The notes: a model not told the origin generated them from the sequence alone. Counted from the stretch's first letter, positions 43,053 through 54,320 are shown. The stretch is DNA of 64,000 nt from Ruminococcus callidus (GCF_020709055.1 NZ_JAJFCK010000007.1:31855-95854), one strand, 5' to 3'. Translations and numbers: made by a program.

Positions 43053-43332
43053 GGCGGGAAAGATGCAGATGGGGCTGGAACCGGCAAAGGATGCGCTGCT
43101 GCATCAGACCGCAGCGGGACTGCTGCTGGCAGCCGATGCGTCAGAGAACACCAAAAAGGAAGCTGCTTTTTTCAGTGCAAAAGCAGGGGTACCGCTGCTG
43201 GAACTGCCGTTCACGAAGTTTGAAATGGGGCAGGCAGTGGGCAGAGCGTCGGCAGTGTTTGCCGTCTGCGATGCCGGATTCTTCCGGCGGATGCAGGCGC
43301 TCACCCGGGAGAACAGCGGGGAAAATGCATAG
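43006..43332 (+). CDS. ylxQ: L7Ae/YlxQ-type ribosomal-like protein
   Basis: 108 aa from ATG 43006, which lies inside rnpM (47-nt overlap) after GAGGAGATGGAG. Features of the L7Ae/L30e fold: NLLTICRKAGKMQMGLEPAKDAL, LLLAADASENTKKEA and a C-terminal helix. Most YlxQ proteins bind RNA K-turns; the exact target is unknown. Coupling to rnpM and infB is conserved in Firmicutes. Confidence 0.88.
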   Translation: MYCKQKLWNLLTICRKAGKMQMGLEPAKDALLHQTAAGLLLAADASENTKKEAAFFSAKAGVPLLELPFTKFEMGQAVGRASAVFAVCDAGFFRRMQALTRENSGENA

Positions 43333-43434
43333 CGTGCCGCACGATCTGTGCGGATAGAGGAAATAAGGACAGCACGCCGCCGGAGCGTCCGGAGCGGGCT
43401 GCCGTGAGAACCAAGATGAGGAGGATTTTCGCCT

Positions 43435-45906
43435 ATGGCAGCAAAGAAAGTAAAATTGAGTGACGTTGCAAGAGATCTGCACATCCCGACGCAGGAACTG
43501 ATCACATTTTTTATGGAACGGGATGCAAATGGTGTCAAGAAAAAGGGTGTCACTGGTCTGACAACAGAGGAGATCAACCTGGCGCTGGAATACTATTCCC
43601 AGAAGTCGCAGGTTGAAAACTTTGACGGATATTTTGCCACCAAGAGTGCGCCGAAGCAGAAGCAGGATAAGAAGCCGCAGTCCGGCGAAAAGAAGCAGCC
43701 GGAGAAGAAGAACGGCGACCGTAAGCCGGCAGAGCGCCGCAATGGCGGTGCGCCTCAGGGCGGAAAGAAGCCTGTTGCACCGGCAGCGCAGCCGGAGAAG
43801 AAGCCGGCAGAGGAAAAGAAGCCCGCAGCACGGAAGCCGAAGCAGCCGCATCAGGCACCCAAGGCACAGAACCGTGGTGAGCGTCTGCACGTGGAAGTGG
43901 AGATGGCATCCGCAGACAGCGTGACTACCGAGAAGCGCCGCACCGTTGATACCCGTGGCTCTTATGTGGATCTGGATAAGTACAATCAGCACTATGAGCA
44001 GATCGCACCGGCCGGCAAGTACAGCAAGGACACCTATTCCACCAAGAAGCAGAAGATCACCCAGAAGTCCGCACAGCGCAGCCGTCAGAAGTACTCCACC
44101 AAGCGGGAGACCGAGCAGGATAAGCTGCGCCGTCTGGAACTGGAACGTGCCCGGAAGCGCCAGCTGCATGTGCGCATTCCGGATTCTATCACCGTTGGCG
44201 AACTGGCATCCCGCCTGAAAGTTACCGCAACCGAGGTCATCAAGAAGCTGATGATGCTGGGCGTTATGGCGACCATCAACGAGGAGATCGACTTCGACAC
44301 CGCATCGCTGGTGGCAGAAGAGCTGGGCGCAAAGGTAGAACACGAGGTCATCGTCACCATCGAGGAACGTCTGATCGACGAGGACGACGACAGCGAGGAT
44401 ACACAGGAACGCTGCCCGATCGTTGTGGTTATGGGTCACGTTGACCACGGTAAGACCTCCATTCTGGACCGCATCCGTCATGCCCACGTCACCGCAGGAG
44501 AAGCCGGCGGTATCACCCAGCACATCGGTGCATATCAGGTGCAGTACGAGGGCAAGGACATCACATTCCTGGATACTCCGGGACACGAGGCATTTACCGC
44601 AATGCGTGCCCGTGGCGCAAATATCACGGATATTGCCATTCTGGTCGTTGCCGCAGACGACGGCATCATGCCCCAGACCGTTGAGTCCATCAACCACGCC
44701 AAGGCAGCCGGCATCTCCGTTATCGTTGCCATCAACAAGATGGATAAGGAGGGCGCAAACCCCGACCGTGTCAAGGAAGAGCTGACCAAGTACGGCATGG
44801 TATGCGAAGAGTGGGGCGGCGACGTTATCTGTGTGCCGGTTTCCGCAAAGACCGGCGAGGGCATTGACGACCTGTTGGAGAACATCCTTCTGGTGGCAGA
44901 GACCAGCGAACTCAAGGCAAATCCGGATCGCCGTGCCAAGGGTACGGTTGTGGAAGCACGTCTGGACAAGGGACGTGGCCCGATTGCAACCCTGCTGGTA
45001 CAGAACGGTACCCTCCACACCGGCGATGTCATCATCGCAGGCACCGCCGTTGGCCGTGTTCGTGTGATGACCAACGACAAGGGCACTGTGGTTGAGAGCG
45101 CAGGCCCGTCTGTGCCGGTAGAGATCACCGGTCTGGCGGAAGTGCCGGAGGCAGGCGATATCTTCAACGCCGTTGAGGATGAGCGTCTGGCAAGAGAACT
45201 GGTAGAACAGCGGAAGCACGAGGCAAAGCAGGCGAAGTTCAACGAGTACCAGAAGGTAACGCTGGATAACCTGTTTAGCCAGATCGAGCAGGGCGAGATG
45301 AAGGAACTGTCCCTCATTGTCAAGGCAGACGTACAGGGCTCTGTGGAAGCCGTTACCCAGTCGCTGGAGAAGCTGTCCAACGAGGAAGTTCGGGTTCGTG
45401 TCATCCACGGCGGTGTCGGCGGAATCAAGGAGAGCGATGTCATGCTGGCAAGCGCATCCAACGCCATCATCATCGGATTCAACGTTCGTCCCGACCAGAC
45501 TGCCGAGGAGATCGCAGCACGGGATAAGGTGGACATCCGCACCTATCGTGTCATCTACGATGCCATCGAGGAGGTCGAGACGGCAATGAAGGGCATGCTG
45601 GCACCGAAGTTCCGGGAAGTTGTCATGGGCCGTATCGAGGTTCGTCAGGTCTACAAGATTACCAACGTTGGTCAGGTTGCCGGCGCATACGTCCTCAGTG
45701 GCAAGGTCACCAGACAGTGCCAGATCCGTGTGGTACGTGATGGCATCGTCATTGCGGAGGATAAGATGTCCAGCCTGAAGCGGTTCAAGGATGACGTGAA
45801 GGAAGTCGGCGAGAGCTACGAATGCGGTATCACGCTGGAGAAGTTCCGTGACTTCAAGGAAGGCGACATCTTCGAGGCGTTCATCATGGAGGAATATCAG
45901 GACTAA
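43435..45906 (+). CDS. infB: Translation initiation factor IF-2
   Basis: 823 aa. N-terminal IF2N domain (about 1-50), a long basic Lys/Pro/Glu linker (about 70-135), second IF2N (about 245-300), then the G domain: GHVDHGKTS (G1), DTPGHEAF (G3) and NKMDKEG (G4). Domains II-IV follow, ending in the fMet-tRNA-binding barrel. IF-2 brings initiator tRNA to the ribosome using GTP. The ribosome binding site is GAGGAGGA. Confidence 0.97.
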   Translation: MAAKKVKLSDVARDLHIPTQELITFFMERDANGVKKKGVTGLTTEEINLALEYYSQKSQVENFDGYFATKSAPKQKQDKKPQSGEKKQPEKKNGDRKPAERRNGGAPQGGKKPVAPAAQPEKKPAEEKKPAARKPKQPHQAPKAQNRGERLHVEVEMASADSVTTEKRRTVDTRGSYVDLDKYNQHYEQIAPAGKYSKDTYSTKKQKITQKSAQRSRQKYSTKRETEQDKLRRLELERARKRQLHVRIPDSITVGELASRLKVTATEVIKKLMMLGVMATINEEIDFDTASLVAEELGAKVEHEVIVTIEERLIDEDDDSEDTQERCPIVVVMGHVDHGKTSILDRIRHAHVTAGEAGGITQHIGAYQVQYEGKDITFLDTPGHEAFTAMRARGANITDIAILVVAADDGIMPQTVESINHAKAAGISVIVAINKMDKEGANPDRVKEELTKYGMVCEEWGGDVICVPVSAKTGEGIDDLLENILLVAETSELKANPDRRAKGTVVEARLDKGRGPIATLLVQNGTLHTGDVIIAGTAVGRVRVMTNDKGTVVESAGPSVPVEITGLAEVPEAGDIFNAVEDERLARELVEQRKHEAKQAKFNEYQKVTLDNLFSQIEQGEMKELSLIVKADVQGSVEAVTQSLEKLSNEEVRVRVIHGGVGGIKESDVMLASASNAIIIGFNVRPDQTAEEIAARDKVDIRTYRVIYDAIEEVETAMKGMLAPKFREVVMGRIEVRQVYKITNVGQVAGAYVLSGKVTRQCQIRVVRDGIVIAEDKMSSLKRFKDDVKEVGESYECGITLEKFRDFKEGDIFEAFIMEEYQD

Positions 45907-45995
45907 AAATCCGTGCAGAATGTGTGCGGGAGAATAGCAACCGATTTTGAAAGAAATCAGAAGACGAGCTGGAAGATGAGGTGGAATCAACCAAT

Positions 45996-46370
45996 ATGGC
46001 AAGCTATAAAACCAATCGAACAGAAGAGGACATCTTGCGGGAGATGACAGCAATTCTGCGGGAACTGAAAGACCCCCGCATTGACCCTATGCTGACTGTG
46101 GTGCGGGCAGAGCTGTCCCGGGATCTCTCGGACTGTAAGATTTTTGTGTCCAGTCTTTCCGGACAGGAGACCGCCAAGCGCTCCTGTCAGGGACTGGACA
46201 GTGCATCCGGATTCATTCGGCGGGAACTGTTTCACCGCCTGAAAATCCGGAAGTGCCCGGCGCTGCACTTTGTGGCAGATGACTCCATCGCACACAGTGC
46301 GGAGATCAACCGGAAGCTGCACGAGATTTTGCCGGCAGAGGAGTCCGGCGACGAAACGGGAGAGGAGTGA
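45996..46370 (+). CDS. rbfA: Ribosome-binding factor A
   Basis: 124 aa from ATG 45996 (MASYKTNRTEED), after GAGGTGG; GTG 45981 is less likely. RbfA matures the 5' end of 16S rRNA in the 30S subunit. Family features: ELKDPRIDPMLTVVRAELSRDLSDCKIFVS and FIRRELFHRLKIRKCPALHFVADDSI (both recognised by eye, KH-like fold). It has an acidic tail. The stop overlaps the start of the next gene. Confidence 0.92.
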   Translation: MASYKTNRTEEDILREMTAILRELKDPRIDPMLTVVRAELSRDLSDCKIFVSSLSGQETAKRSCQGLDSASGFIRRELFHRLKIRKCPALHFVADDSIAHSAEINRKLHEILPAEESGDETGEE

Positions 46371-47341
46371 CGCAGTTGCAGGAATTCACCCTGAAAGAAA
46401 CCGCACAGTGGCTGCAAAATTGTGAGGATGCCCATATTCTCATTCACCGCAGTCCGGACGGCGATTGCATCGGTTCCGGCTATGCGCTGGCGGAGGCACT
46501 TCGCCAGATGGGGAAACGTGCTGCCGTGCTGTGCAGCGATCCCATTCCCGAACGCTACCAGTTCCTGCTGCCCAAAGAGGCGCAGCAGATCTTTTCGCCC
46601 AAGTGCGTCATCTCGGTGGATGTGGCAGATGCCAAGCTGCTGGGGGAGAACCTCCAGCCGGTCTACGGCGAGTGCGTAGATCTGAGCATCGACCATCACA
46701 TCTCCCACCGGCAGTTTGCCGGGGCGCTCTGTCTGGACGGCAGCGCAGCTGCTGCCTGCCAGATCGTGTACCAGCTGGTGCAGCTGATGCCGGTGACGCT
46801 GACGGATTCTATGGCGGCGTGCCTGTATACGGGCATTGCCACGGATACGGGCTGCTTCCAGTTTGACAACGTCAGCCCTGCCACCCACCGCATCGCTGCA
46901 GATCTCATGGAGCGCTGCCCCGATGTGAACTATGCCTGGATCAACCGGCAGATGTTTGCGGTGAAGAGTATGGGACGGCTGCATCTGGAACAGCTGATGA
47001 TCGACCATCTGGAACCGTATTTCGGCGGAAAGTGTATGCTGATCTGTATCACGCAGGAGTTTATCCGGAAGTTCGGGATCGATGATGCCGAGCTGGAGGG
47101 CATCGCCGGTTTCCCGCTTCAGGTGCAGGGCGCTGAGGTCGGAATCGTCATGAAAGAAAAAGAACCGGAAAAGTTTCGCATTTCCATGCGCTCCGCCGGT
47201 GAAACCGATGTGTCCGCCATCTGTGCGGCGCACGGCGGCGGCGGGCACAGGAAAGCGGCAGGCTGTCTGGTATGCGGTCCGGCGGCGCAGGTGCGTGCGG
47301 TGCTGCTGAAATCTGTTTCGGAGGTGCTGAACACGCCATGA
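46367..47341 (+). CDS. nrnA: DHH/DHHA1 phosphoesterase, NrnA type
   Basis: 324 aa from GTG 46367, which overlaps the rbfA stop (GTGA). DHH motifs: HRSPDGDCIGSGYAL, SVDVAD, and DLSIDHHISHRQFAG with the namesake DHH. The DHHA1 substrate domain ends in AAHGGGGHRKAAGC. NrnA degrades short oligoribonucleotides and can remove the 3' phosphate from pAp. Its place between rbfA and truB is the standard Firmicutes order. Confidence 0.92.
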   Translation: MTQLQEFTLKETAQWLQNCEDAHILIHRSPDGDCIGSGYALAEALRQMGKRAAVLCSDPIPERYQFLLPKEAQQIFSPKCVISVDVADAKLLGENLQPVYGECVDLSIDHHISHRQFAGALCLDGSAAAACQIVYQLVQLMPVTLTDSMAACLYTGIATDTGCFQFDNVSPATHRIAADLMERCPDVNYAWINRQMFAVKSMGRLHLEQLMIDHLEPYFGGKCMLICITQEFIRKFGIDDAELEGIAGFPLQVQGAEVGIVMKEKEPEKFRISMRSAGETDVSAICAAHGGGGHRKAAGCLVCGPAAQVRAVLLKSVSEVLNTP

Positions 47342-48249
47342 GTCAAGAACAGCTGCAGGGGGTTCTCTGCATGAAAAAACCGCCGGAGTTCACCTCCTTT
47401 GATGTCATTGGCAAGCTGCGGGGCATTCTGCACATGCGGCGGCTGGGACACACGGGAACGCTGGACCCGATGGCAACCGGCGTGCTCCCCATTCTGGTGG
47501 GGCGTGCCACACGGGCGTGCGATATTCTGCCCGATCAGGACAAGACCTACCGTGCACAGGTGCGGTTTGGCTGGGAGACGGACACCGAGGATATCTGGGG
47601 CACAAGAACTGCCGCCTATCCGGAGATGCACGTGACACGGGAGGCGCTGGAAGCAGCATTGCCGCAGTTCGTGGGGGAGATCTCGCAGATTCCACCCATG
47701 TACTCGGCGGTTTCCGTGGAGGGCAGACGGCTGTACGACCTTGCCCGAAAAGGGTTGGTCGTGGAGCGTCCGGCACGGCAGGTGCAGGTGTACGAGATCG
47801 TGCTGGAGTCGTTTGACGAGGCATCACAGGAAGCTGTGCTGTCCGTCTCCTGCGGCAAGGGTACGTACATCCGGACCCTTCTCGCCGATCTGGGGCATGC
47901 GCTGGGCGGCGGTGCTGTGATGACAGCGCTCTGCCGCACCCGTGCCTCCGGCTTTACGCTGGAACAGAGCTATACCTTTGATGAGGTGACGGAGATGTGC
48001 CGCATGGGAACGCTGGGAGCGCATTTGGTACCCACAGACCGGCTGTTTGCCAGTCTGCCGGAACTGCGCTTTTCTGCGGAGCAGACTCAGCGCTACTGCA
48101 ACGGCGTGAAGCTGCCGCTGGAACAGGTGGCAGGCGTTGTGCCGGAACACACGGAATACCGTGTCTATGGGGCGGACGGCGGATTTCTGGGCATTGCACA
48201 GGCGGAACCGGAGACGGGACTGCTCCGTGTGGGGAAGAATTTCAGTTAG
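47338..48249 (+). CDS. truB: tRNA pseudouridine-55 synthase
   Basis: 303 aa from ATG 47338, which overlaps the preceding stop (ATGA). It makes the invariant pseudouridine 55 in the T-loop of tRNAs. KKPPEFTSFDVIGKLRGI, RRLGHTGTLDPMATGVLPILVGRATR (catalytic Asp in GTLDPMA), YRAQVRFGWETDTEDIWG and CGKGTYIRTLLADLG are all diagnostic. The C-terminal PUA-like part is present (about 235-303). Confidence 0.95.
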   Translation: MSQEQLQGVLCMKKPPEFTSFDVIGKLRGILHMRRLGHTGTLDPMATGVLPILVGRATRACDILPDQDKTYRAQVRFGWETDTEDIWGTRTAAYPEMHVTREALEAALPQFVGEISQIPPMYSAVSVEGRRLYDLARKGLVVERPARQVQVYEIVLESFDEASQEAVLSVSCGKGTYIRTLLADLGHALGGGAVMTALCRTRASGFTLEQSYTFDEVTEMCRMGTLGAHLVPTDRLFASLPELRFSAEQTQRYCNGVKLPLEQVAGVVPEHTEYRVYGADGGFLGIAQAEPETGLLRVGKNFS

Positions 48250-48266
48250 AACGAGAGGTCGCTTGC

Positions 48267-49223
48267 ATGGCGAAACTTATCACAATAGAACAGCCGTTGG
48301 AGCGGGAGAGCGCCGTGGCGCTGGGCTTCTTTGACGGCGTTCATCTGGGACACCGTGCCGTCCTGCGTGCGGCGGCGGACTGTGCGGCGGAAAAAGGACT
48401 GCTGTCCGGCGCATTTACTTTTGCCGCAGATTCCGTGCCGGTGAAACAGGGCAGAACGCTCTCCTATCTCTATACCGATCGGCAGAAAATGCAGGAACTG
48501 GAGGCATGCGGCATTGAGCGGGTGTACTGTCCGCCGTTTTCGCAGCTCTGCGCACTGGACGGCGCTGCATTCTGCCGGGAGGTTCTGGCGGGACTGTTCC
48601 ACGCCAGAGAGGTCTTTTGCGGCGGGGATTTTCACTTCGGCGCAAAGGCAGCCTGGGATGTGGCATCTCTGCGGCAGTTCGGTGCGGAGATGGGCTTTGC
48701 TGTGCATCAGGTGGCGCCGGTGCTGGCAGACGGGGAGAAGATCTCCTCCAGCACCATCCGGCAGGCACTGCTGGACGGCAAACCGGAACAGGCGGCTGCC
48801 CTGCTGGGTGCGCCGTATGCCGTGCTGGGAAATGTGGTGCACGGGGCAGCGCTGGGCAGAACCCACGCCGTTCCCACCATCAACATCCCTTTTGCGGCAG
48901 GACAGCTGGTTCCGCGGTACGGAGTCTATGTGTCCCGTACCCATACGCCCCAGGGGTGTTTTGACTCGGTGACGGACATCGGCGTAAAGCCCACGGTCAG
49001 CGAGGCGCAGCTGCCGGCGGCAGAGACATTCCTGCTGGACTTTTCCGGTGACCTGTATGAACAGCCCTGCCGGGTGGAGCTGCTCCACTTTTTGCGGGGT
49101 GAGCGGAAGTTCCCGAATGTGGAACAGCTGTACCGGCAGATCGCACAGGATCAGAAAGACAGCCGGGAATGGCTGAAGCAATCAGAAACAGAAACGCCTG
49201 CTGGCAGGGCAGGCTTGCAATAG
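48267..49223 (+). CDS. ribF: Bifunctional riboflavin kinase / FAD synthetase
   Basis: 318 aa from ATG 48267. N-terminal FMN adenylyltransferase of the nucleotidyl-transferase fold: [17 protein letters not shown] is the HxGH region, then [11 protein letters not shown] and [14 protein letters not shown]-terminal flavokinase domain from about residue 185 with [23 protein letters not shown] and [13 protein letters not shown] LLDFSGDLY. It turns riboflavin into FMN and FAD. It continues the truB operon. Confidence 0.94.
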   Translation: MAKLITIEQPLERESAVALGFFDGVHLGHRAVLRAAADCAAEKGLLSGAFTFAADSVPVKQGRTLSYLYTDRQKMQELEACGIERVYCPPFSQLCALDGAAFCREVLAGLFHAREVFCGGDFHFGAKAAWDVASLRQFGAEMGFAVHQVAPVLADGEKISSSTIRQALLDGKPEQAAALLGAPYAVLGNVVHGAALGRTHAVPTINIPFAAGQLVPRYGVYVSRTHTPQGCFDSVTDIGVKPTVSEAQLPAAETFLLDFSGDLYEQPCRVELLHFLRGERKFPNVEQLYRQIAQDQKDSREWLKQSETETPAGRAGLQ

Positions 49224-49239
49224 AAAGGAAGAACAAGCA

Positions 49240-50715
49240 ATGGAGAAGCGAGTAAGAACAAGATTTGCCCCCAGTCCGACGGGCTATATGCACATCGGCA
49301 ATCTGCGGACGGCACTGTTTGCCTATCTGATCGCCAAGAAGCAGGACGGCGATTTCATCCTGAGAATTGAGGACACCGATCAGGAGCGCTATGTGGAGGG
49401 CGCTGTGGATGTCATCTATGACACCCTGCGGGTTGCAGGACTGAACTGGGACGAGGGCCCGGATATCGGCGGCCCGGTTGGCCCGTATGTGCAGTCGGAG
49501 CGCATGGGAATGTTCAAGTCCTATGCGGAAGAACTGGTCAAGACCGGCCACGCTTACTACTGCTTCTGCGGCAAGGAGCGTCTGGAAGAGGTGCGGAAAA
49601 TTCAGGAGGCTTCTCACATTGCCCCCATGTATGACCGCCACTGCCGGAACCTGTCGCCGGAGGAGATTCAGGAGAAGCTGGATGCCGGTGTGCCCTATGT
49701 CATCCGTCAGAAAATGCCGCTGGAGGGAACGACCACATTCCACGACGACATTTACGGCGATGTTACCGTAGAGAACAGCACGCTGGACGACCAGATCCTG
49801 ATCAAGACCGACGGCATGCCAACCTATAACTTCGCCAACGTGGTAGACGACCATCTCATGGGCATCACCCACGTGGTACGTGGCAACGAGTACCTCTCTT
49901 CTGCGCCGAAGTACAACCTGCTGTATCAGGCATTCGGCTGGGAAGTACCGGAGTATGTGCACTGTGCACCGGTCATGAAGGACAAGACCCACAAGCTATC
50001 CAAGCGAAACGGCGATGCCTCGTTCCAGGATCTCATGGCAAAGGGCTATCTGCCGGAGGCAGTCATCAACTTTATTGCACTGCTGGGCTGGGCACCCTCC
50101 GGCGAGTACAATGAGCAGGAGATCTTCTCTCTGGACGAGCTGAAAAAGGCGTTCGAGATCAGCGGCATCAGCAAGGCACCGGCGATCTTCGATGACCAGA
50201 AGCTCCGTGCCATCAACGGTGCTTATGTGCACAAGATGGATCCGGAAGAGTTTGCCAAGGCAGCAGAGCCGTACATCCATCAGGTGGTAAAGCGCACTGA
50301 TATCGACCTGCCGCTGCTGTGCAGTGTGCTCCAGAACCGCACCGAGGTATTCTCCGACATTCCGGAGCAGGTGGACTTCATTGATGCTCTGCCGGAGTAT
50401 GATGTGGAGATGTACCGCCACAAGAAGATGAAGACCACGCCGGAGACCGCACTGGAGGCACTGAAAGCTGTTGTGCCGGTGCTGGAGGGCATTGACCAGT
50501 GGGATGTGGAGCACATCCACGAGGCACTGTTTGCAAAGATCGCAGAGCTGGGCGTGAAGAATGGCTGGATGCTGTGGCCGGTTCGCACGGCAGTTTCCGG
50601 CAAGCAGTTCACCCCCGGCGGCGGCGTAGAGCTGTGCGCAATTCTGGGCAAGCAGGACACCATGGACCGCATTCAGAAGGGCATCGGCAAGCTGTCGGCT
50701 GCCTGCGGTGCGTGA
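49240..50715 (+). CDS. gltX: Glutamyl-tRNA synthetase
   Basis: 491 aa. Class I synthetase: [19 protein letters not shown] is the HIGH motif and HKLSKRNGD the KMSKS-type loop. [17 protein letters not shown] and [20 protein letters not shown] are typical. If the genome has no glutaminyl-tRNA synthetase, as in most Clostridia, it may also misacylate tRNA-Gln; this cannot be judged here. Only 16 nt after ribF, so probably the end of the long nusA operon. Confidence 0.95.
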   Translation: MEKRVRTRFAPSPTGYMHIGNLRTALFAYLIAKKQDGDFILRIEDTDQERYVEGAVDVIYDTLRVAGLNWDEGPDIGGPVGPYVQSERMGMFKSYAEELVKTGHAYYCFCGKERLEEVRKIQEASHIAPMYDRHCRNLSPEEIQEKLDAGVPYVIRQKMPLEGTTTFHDDIYGDVTVENSTLDDQILIKTDGMPTYNFANVVDDHLMGITHVVRGNEYLSSAPKYNLLYQAFGWEVPEYVHCAPVMKDKTHKLSKRNGDASFQDLMAKGYLPEAVINFIALLGWAPSGEYNEQEIFSLDELKKAFEISGISKAPAIFDDQKLRAINGAYVHKMDPEEFAKAAEPYIHQVVKRTDIDLPLLCSVLQNRTEVFSDIPEQVDFIDALPEYDVEMYRHKKMKTTPETALEALKAVVPVLEGIDQWDVEHIHEALFAKIAELGVKNGWMLWPVRTAVSGKQFTPGGGVELCAILGKQDTMDRIQKGIGKLSAACGA

Positions 50716-50836
50716 AAAAACGCTTACCATTGATTCTTTCGTATGGTTATCACGATGCTATCACAATGAACTGATAGAATAAATGTAATCTCTGCGTGTC
50801 CCACGCATGCACGAACAGAAGGAGGCAATCACAAGG

Positions 50837-51901
50837 ATGATTGAAGTCAAACATCTGACCAAACACTACGGGGATAAGGTTGCCGTCAGCGACATCAATT
50901 TTGTCGCAGAGGACGGCGAGATTCTCGGTTTGCTTGGTCCGAACGGCGCCGGAAAATCCACGACCATGAACATGCTGACCGGCTATATCAGCTCCACTTC
51001 CGGTCAGGCGCTCATCAACGGCAAGGATATCCTGGAGGAACCCATTCAGGCGAAGGCTTGTATCGGCTATCTGCCGGAGCTGCCGCCGCTCTATGTGGAT
51101 ATGACCGTCATGGGGTATCTGAACTTTGTCTATGACCTGAAAAAATGCAAGCTGCCACGGAAGTCCCATTTGCAGGATGTCTGCAATCTGTGCAAGATCG
51201 GCGATGTGTCGCACCGTGTCATCAAGCATCTGTCCAAGGGCTACCGCCAGCGTGTCGGTCTGGCACAGGCGCTCATTGGCAATCCGCCGATTTTGATTCT
51301 GGACGAGCCGACCGTTGGTCTGGACCCGAACCAGATGATCGAGATCCGCACGCTTATCAAGAAGCTGGGAAAACGGCACACCGTAATTCTCTCCTCCCAC
51401 ATCCTGTCGGAGATTCAGATGGTCTGCGACCGGGTGGTCATCATCGACCACGGACAGGTTGTGGCGCAGGGTACGCTGGACGATCTGTCCAAGTCGGTTT
51501 CCCACAACAATAACCTGATCGTCCGCATCAGCGGCCCGAAGAGCGAGGTGCTTCAGGCAGTCCGCACCATTGACGGCGTGGTAAAGGTAACCGCAGACAT
51601 GGAGCGGGAACCGGGCATCTTCGAATACGAGATCGCAGCAAAGATGCAGGCGGATGTTCGTCCGGCACTGAACCGGATGGTGCAGGAGCACGGCTGGTGC
51701 ATCTATAAGATGGAACTGGGCGAGATGACGCTGGAGGACATCTTCAAAAAGATCACCATGGGCGAGGATGTCAAGCTCTCTGTTCCCCAAAAACCGGCTG
51801 CCGCTCCGAAAAAGCCGGACACAGTCAACAAAACCACGACAGCAGCAGAAGCGCCGGCAGAGCCGGACAAGGCTGCATCTGAGGAAGGAGGCGAAAACTG
51901 A
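50837..51901 (+). CDS. ABC transporter ATPase, GldA type
   Basis: 354 aa from ATG 50837, after GAAGGAGGC. Walker A is GPNGAGKSTT, signature LSKGYRQRVGLAQAL, Walker B ILILDEPTVGLDP. After about residue 310 it has a Pro/Ala/Thr-rich tail of unknown use. It shares its stop/start junction with the membrane subunit. Together the next three genes match the Gld-type ABC system first described in gliding bacteria but widespread in non-gliding Firmicutes. Its substrate is unknown. Confidence 0.9.
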   Translation: MIEVKHLTKHYGDKVAVSDINFVAEDGEILGLLGPNGAGKSTTMNMLTGYISSTSGQALINGKDILEEPIQAKACIGYLPELPPLYVDMTVMGYLNFVYDLKKCKLPRKSHLQDVCNLCKIGDVSHRVIKHLSKGYRQRVGLAQALIGNPPILILDEPTVGLDPNQMIEIRTLIKKLGKRHTVILSSHILSEIQMVCDRVVIIDHGQVVAQGTLDDLSKSVSHNNNLIVRISGPKSEVLQAVRTIDGVVKVTADMEREPGIFEYEIAAKMQADVRPALNRMVQEHGWCIYKMELGEMTLEDIFKKITMGEDVKLSVPQKPAAAPKKPDTVNKTTTAAEAPAEPDKAASEEGGEN

Positions 51902-52608
51902 TGGGTGCGATTTATCGGCGGGAAGTTGGTGCGTTTTTCACGTCCAGCATTGCCTATGTATTTCTGACCGTATTCTATCTGGCCTCCGGCTATTTCTTCT
52001 TCGGAAGCTGTCTGGCATCCGCAACCACGGATATGTCCAGCGTTTTCTCCAGTCTGTTTCTGATTGTGACCATTTTGATCCCGATCCTGACCATGCGCCT
52101 GTTCAGTGAAGAGAAGAAGCAAAAGACGGAGCAGGGACTCCTGACCGCACCGGTTTCCATCGGCGGCATTGTGCTGGGCAAGTATTTCGCAGCGCTGACC
52201 ATGTACACCATTGGCATTGCCATTCTGTTCCTGTATGCGCTGATCCTGAGCTTTTTCGGCGCAGTGGCATGGGGCATTGTGGCAGCCAACGTGCTGGCAC
52301 TGTTTTTCCTTGGCGCAGCATTCATTGCAGTGACTCTGTTCATTTCGTCCCTGACGGAAAATCAGGTGGTCGCTGCCGTCATCGGCATCATTGCCCTGCT
52401 GGCGCTGTACCTTCTGGATCTGATCGCACAGTTGGTGGACAGCGTACCGGTTCTGCCCACTGTGCTGAATGCGCTTTCATTCTACACCCGGTACTATGAC
52501 TTTACATGCGGTTTGTTTGATCCGGCAAGCGTGCTGTTCTATATCAGTACCGCAGTGCTGTTTAACTTTTTTACCGTCCGTGTGTTTGAAAAACGGCGCT
52601 GGAGCTGA
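51901..52608 (+). CDS. ABC-2 type membrane subunit, GldF type
   Basis: 235 aa with six membrane segments (about 15-40, 50-70, 90-120, 130-155, 165-185, 210-230). IYRREVGAFFTSSIAYVFLTVFYLASG at the N-terminus (recognisable GldF block) and PILTMRLFSEEKKQKTEQGLL are typical. Its ATG at 51901 sits on the last base of the ATPase gene, indicating coupled translation. Confidence 0.9.
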   Translation: MGAIYRREVGAFFTSSIAYVFLTVFYLASGYFFFGSCLASATTDMSSVFSSLFLIVTILIPILTMRLFSEEKKQKTEQGLLTAPVSIGGIVLGKYFAALTMYTIGIAILFLYALILSFFGAVAWGIVAANVLALFFLGAAFIAVTLFISSLTENQVVAAVIGIIALLALYLLDLIAQLVDSVPVLPTVLNALSFYTRYYDFTCGLFDPASVLFYISTAVLFNFFTVRVFEKRRWS

Positions 52609-52625
52609 GAGGAGGACATTACAGC

Positions 52626-54320
52626 ATGCAGAAGCAAGATAAAAAGAGCGAAAAGACTGCCGCTCCCATCTCAGAGGAGAAGCGGCAGAAGAAAATGCAG
52701 GTGCGCAAGAAGCTGAAGTACGGCGGAATTGCCACCGCAGTGACCGTGATCTTTGTGGCAGTGGTCGTTCTGCTGAACGTCGTTGTCGCACAGGTCTGCA
52801 AGCGGAATCCGGATGCTGTGCTCGACCTGACCACGGCAAATCTCTACGAGATCAGCGATGACACCGTCGACTACATCAAGAATCTGGACCAGGATGTGGA
52901 GATTGCAATCTCTTCGGAGGAAAGCACATTCCAGAGCGACAAGTACTATAAGATGATCTCGGAGACCATCTCCAAGTATCAGGGGTACTCTGATCACATC
53001 AGCGTGACCTACTTCGACACTACCAAGGATCCGGACATCCTGTCCAAGTATCAGGATCTATACGCCGGCGACATCAGCTCCAACCAGATCATTGTCACCA
53101 GCGGCGACCGGATCAAGGTATATTCTCTGACTGATATGTTTGAGATCGATCAGGACAAGTACCAGTCCTATTATTATGGCTATGCCTCTCTCAGCGACTG
53201 CATCACCGGTTTCAAGGGCGAGCAGACGCTGACCACCGCCATTATGAACGTTACCGATTCCAATCCGAAGTCCGTGGCAGTCATCACCAAGAGCAACGGC
53301 AACTATATTTTCAGCGCAACACAGGCAAATGCCTACGCTGTGACAGCAATGGAAAACCTGCTGAACGACAACGGCTATGATGTGAAGGAACTGGATATGG
53401 TAAACGATACGCTGGATGCAGAGACCTACGACATCGTGGTACTTCCGGCACCTGCCAACGACCTGACCATGGATGCCATCAAGAAGTTGCAGGACTTCCT
53501 GCAAAATGACGGCAATCTGGGCAAGCAGCTGATCTACGTTGCTGATTACACCCAGTCCGTCACCCCGAATCTGGATGCATTCCTGAAAGACTGGAACCTT
53601 CAGGTGGACAGCAGCTATGTGCGGGAGGACGACAACAACCGGAACCAGACCGTACAGATCGTGGCATCTGCCGGCAAGGGTCTGATCGCCCCCATCGTAT
53701 CGCTGGGCGATTCGGAGAACTACGGCGGCAATCTCGCCAACAGCAGTCTGCCCATCGTGGCACCGCTGGCACGTCCCATTCAGAAGCTGCCCTCCAATAA
53801 CGGCCGTGTGGTATACAACTTGCTGCAAAGTTCCGACACTTCTTATGCATACCCGCTGACCCAGCAGGCTTCCTCCGGAGAGGACACCACGGAGTCAGCT
53901 TCCGAAGAGAGTCAGGAGGCAACCGAGGCAACGACCACAGAGGGCGCTGCCACCACAAGCTTTGACACGGATTCCGCCGTTCGTGGTGCGAATACTGTCA
54001 TGGCACTGAGCCAGAGCCAGCAGTCCACCGGCAGCGACCTTATTGAGAGCGATGTCATCGTGCTTGGCTCGATGGCAATGATGGACTACTATCTGACGCA
54101 GGATTCCTCTTATAACAATGCGGAATACTTCATCGGCGTTCTGAACTCCGTGTGCGGCAAGGAGGACAGCATCGTCATTGCGTCAAAGGATATGACGGCC
54201 ACCTCTATCTCCGCAACCCAGACACAGCTCGTTACCCTGCGCACCATCGTGGTATTCCTGATTCCGCTGGCAGTTGCTGCGGCAGGTATCGTGGTATTCC
54301 TGCGCAGAAGAAACCGCTGA
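52626..54320 (+). CDS. GldG-type ABC auxiliary protein
   Basis: 564 aa. One membrane segment near the N-terminus (about 36-58), a large outer region (about 60-530), and a second membrane segment near the C-terminus (about 538-558) followed by RRRNR. The sequence after the first anchor (LDLTTANLYEISDDTVDYIKNLDQDVEIA) is characteristic of the ABC_transp_aux family. A Ser/Thr/Glu-rich stretch lies near 415-445. It probably works with the membrane subunit. The ribosome binding site is GAGGAGG. Confidence 0.85.
   Translation: MQKQDKKSEKTAAPISEEKRQKKMQVRKKLKYGGIATAVTVIFVAVVVLLNVVVAQVCKRNPDAVLDLTTANLYEISDDTVDYIKNLDQDVEIAISSEESTFQSDKYYKMISETISKYQGYSDHISVTYFDTTKDPDILSKYQDLYAGDISSNQIIVTSGDRIKVYSLTDMFEIDQDKYQSYYYGYASLSDCITGFKGEQTLTTAIMNVTDSNPKSVAVITKSNGNYIFSATQANAYAVTAMENLLNDNGYDVKELDMVNDTLDAETYDIVVLPAPANDLTMDAIKKLQDFLQNDGNLGKQLIYVADYTQSVTPNLDAFLKDWNLQVDSSYVREDDNNRNQTVQIVASAGKGLIAPIVSLGDSENYGGNLANSSLPIVAPLARPIQKLPSNNGRVVYNLLQSSDTSYAYPLTQQASSGEDTTESASEESQEATEATTTEGAATTSFDTDSAVRGANTVMALSQSQQSTGSDLIESDVIVLGSMAMMDYYLTQDSSYNNAEYFIGVLNSVCGKEDSIVIASKDMTATSISATQTQLVTLRTIVVFLIPLAVAAAGIVVFLRRRNR

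Noticed and set aside
40946..43087. Open frame of 713 codons opposite rimP, nusA and rnpM
   Set aside because: It crosses three well-supported genes and their junctions, and gives no recognisable protein.
43141..46053. Open frame of 970 codons on the minus strand opposite infB
   Set aside because: infB is certain on the other strand; the antisense product has no domain motif and no ribosome binding site.
50775..50780. TAGAAT as -10 of a promoter for the GldA-type gene
   Set aside because: No acceptable -35 box at the right distance; left out of the feature list.
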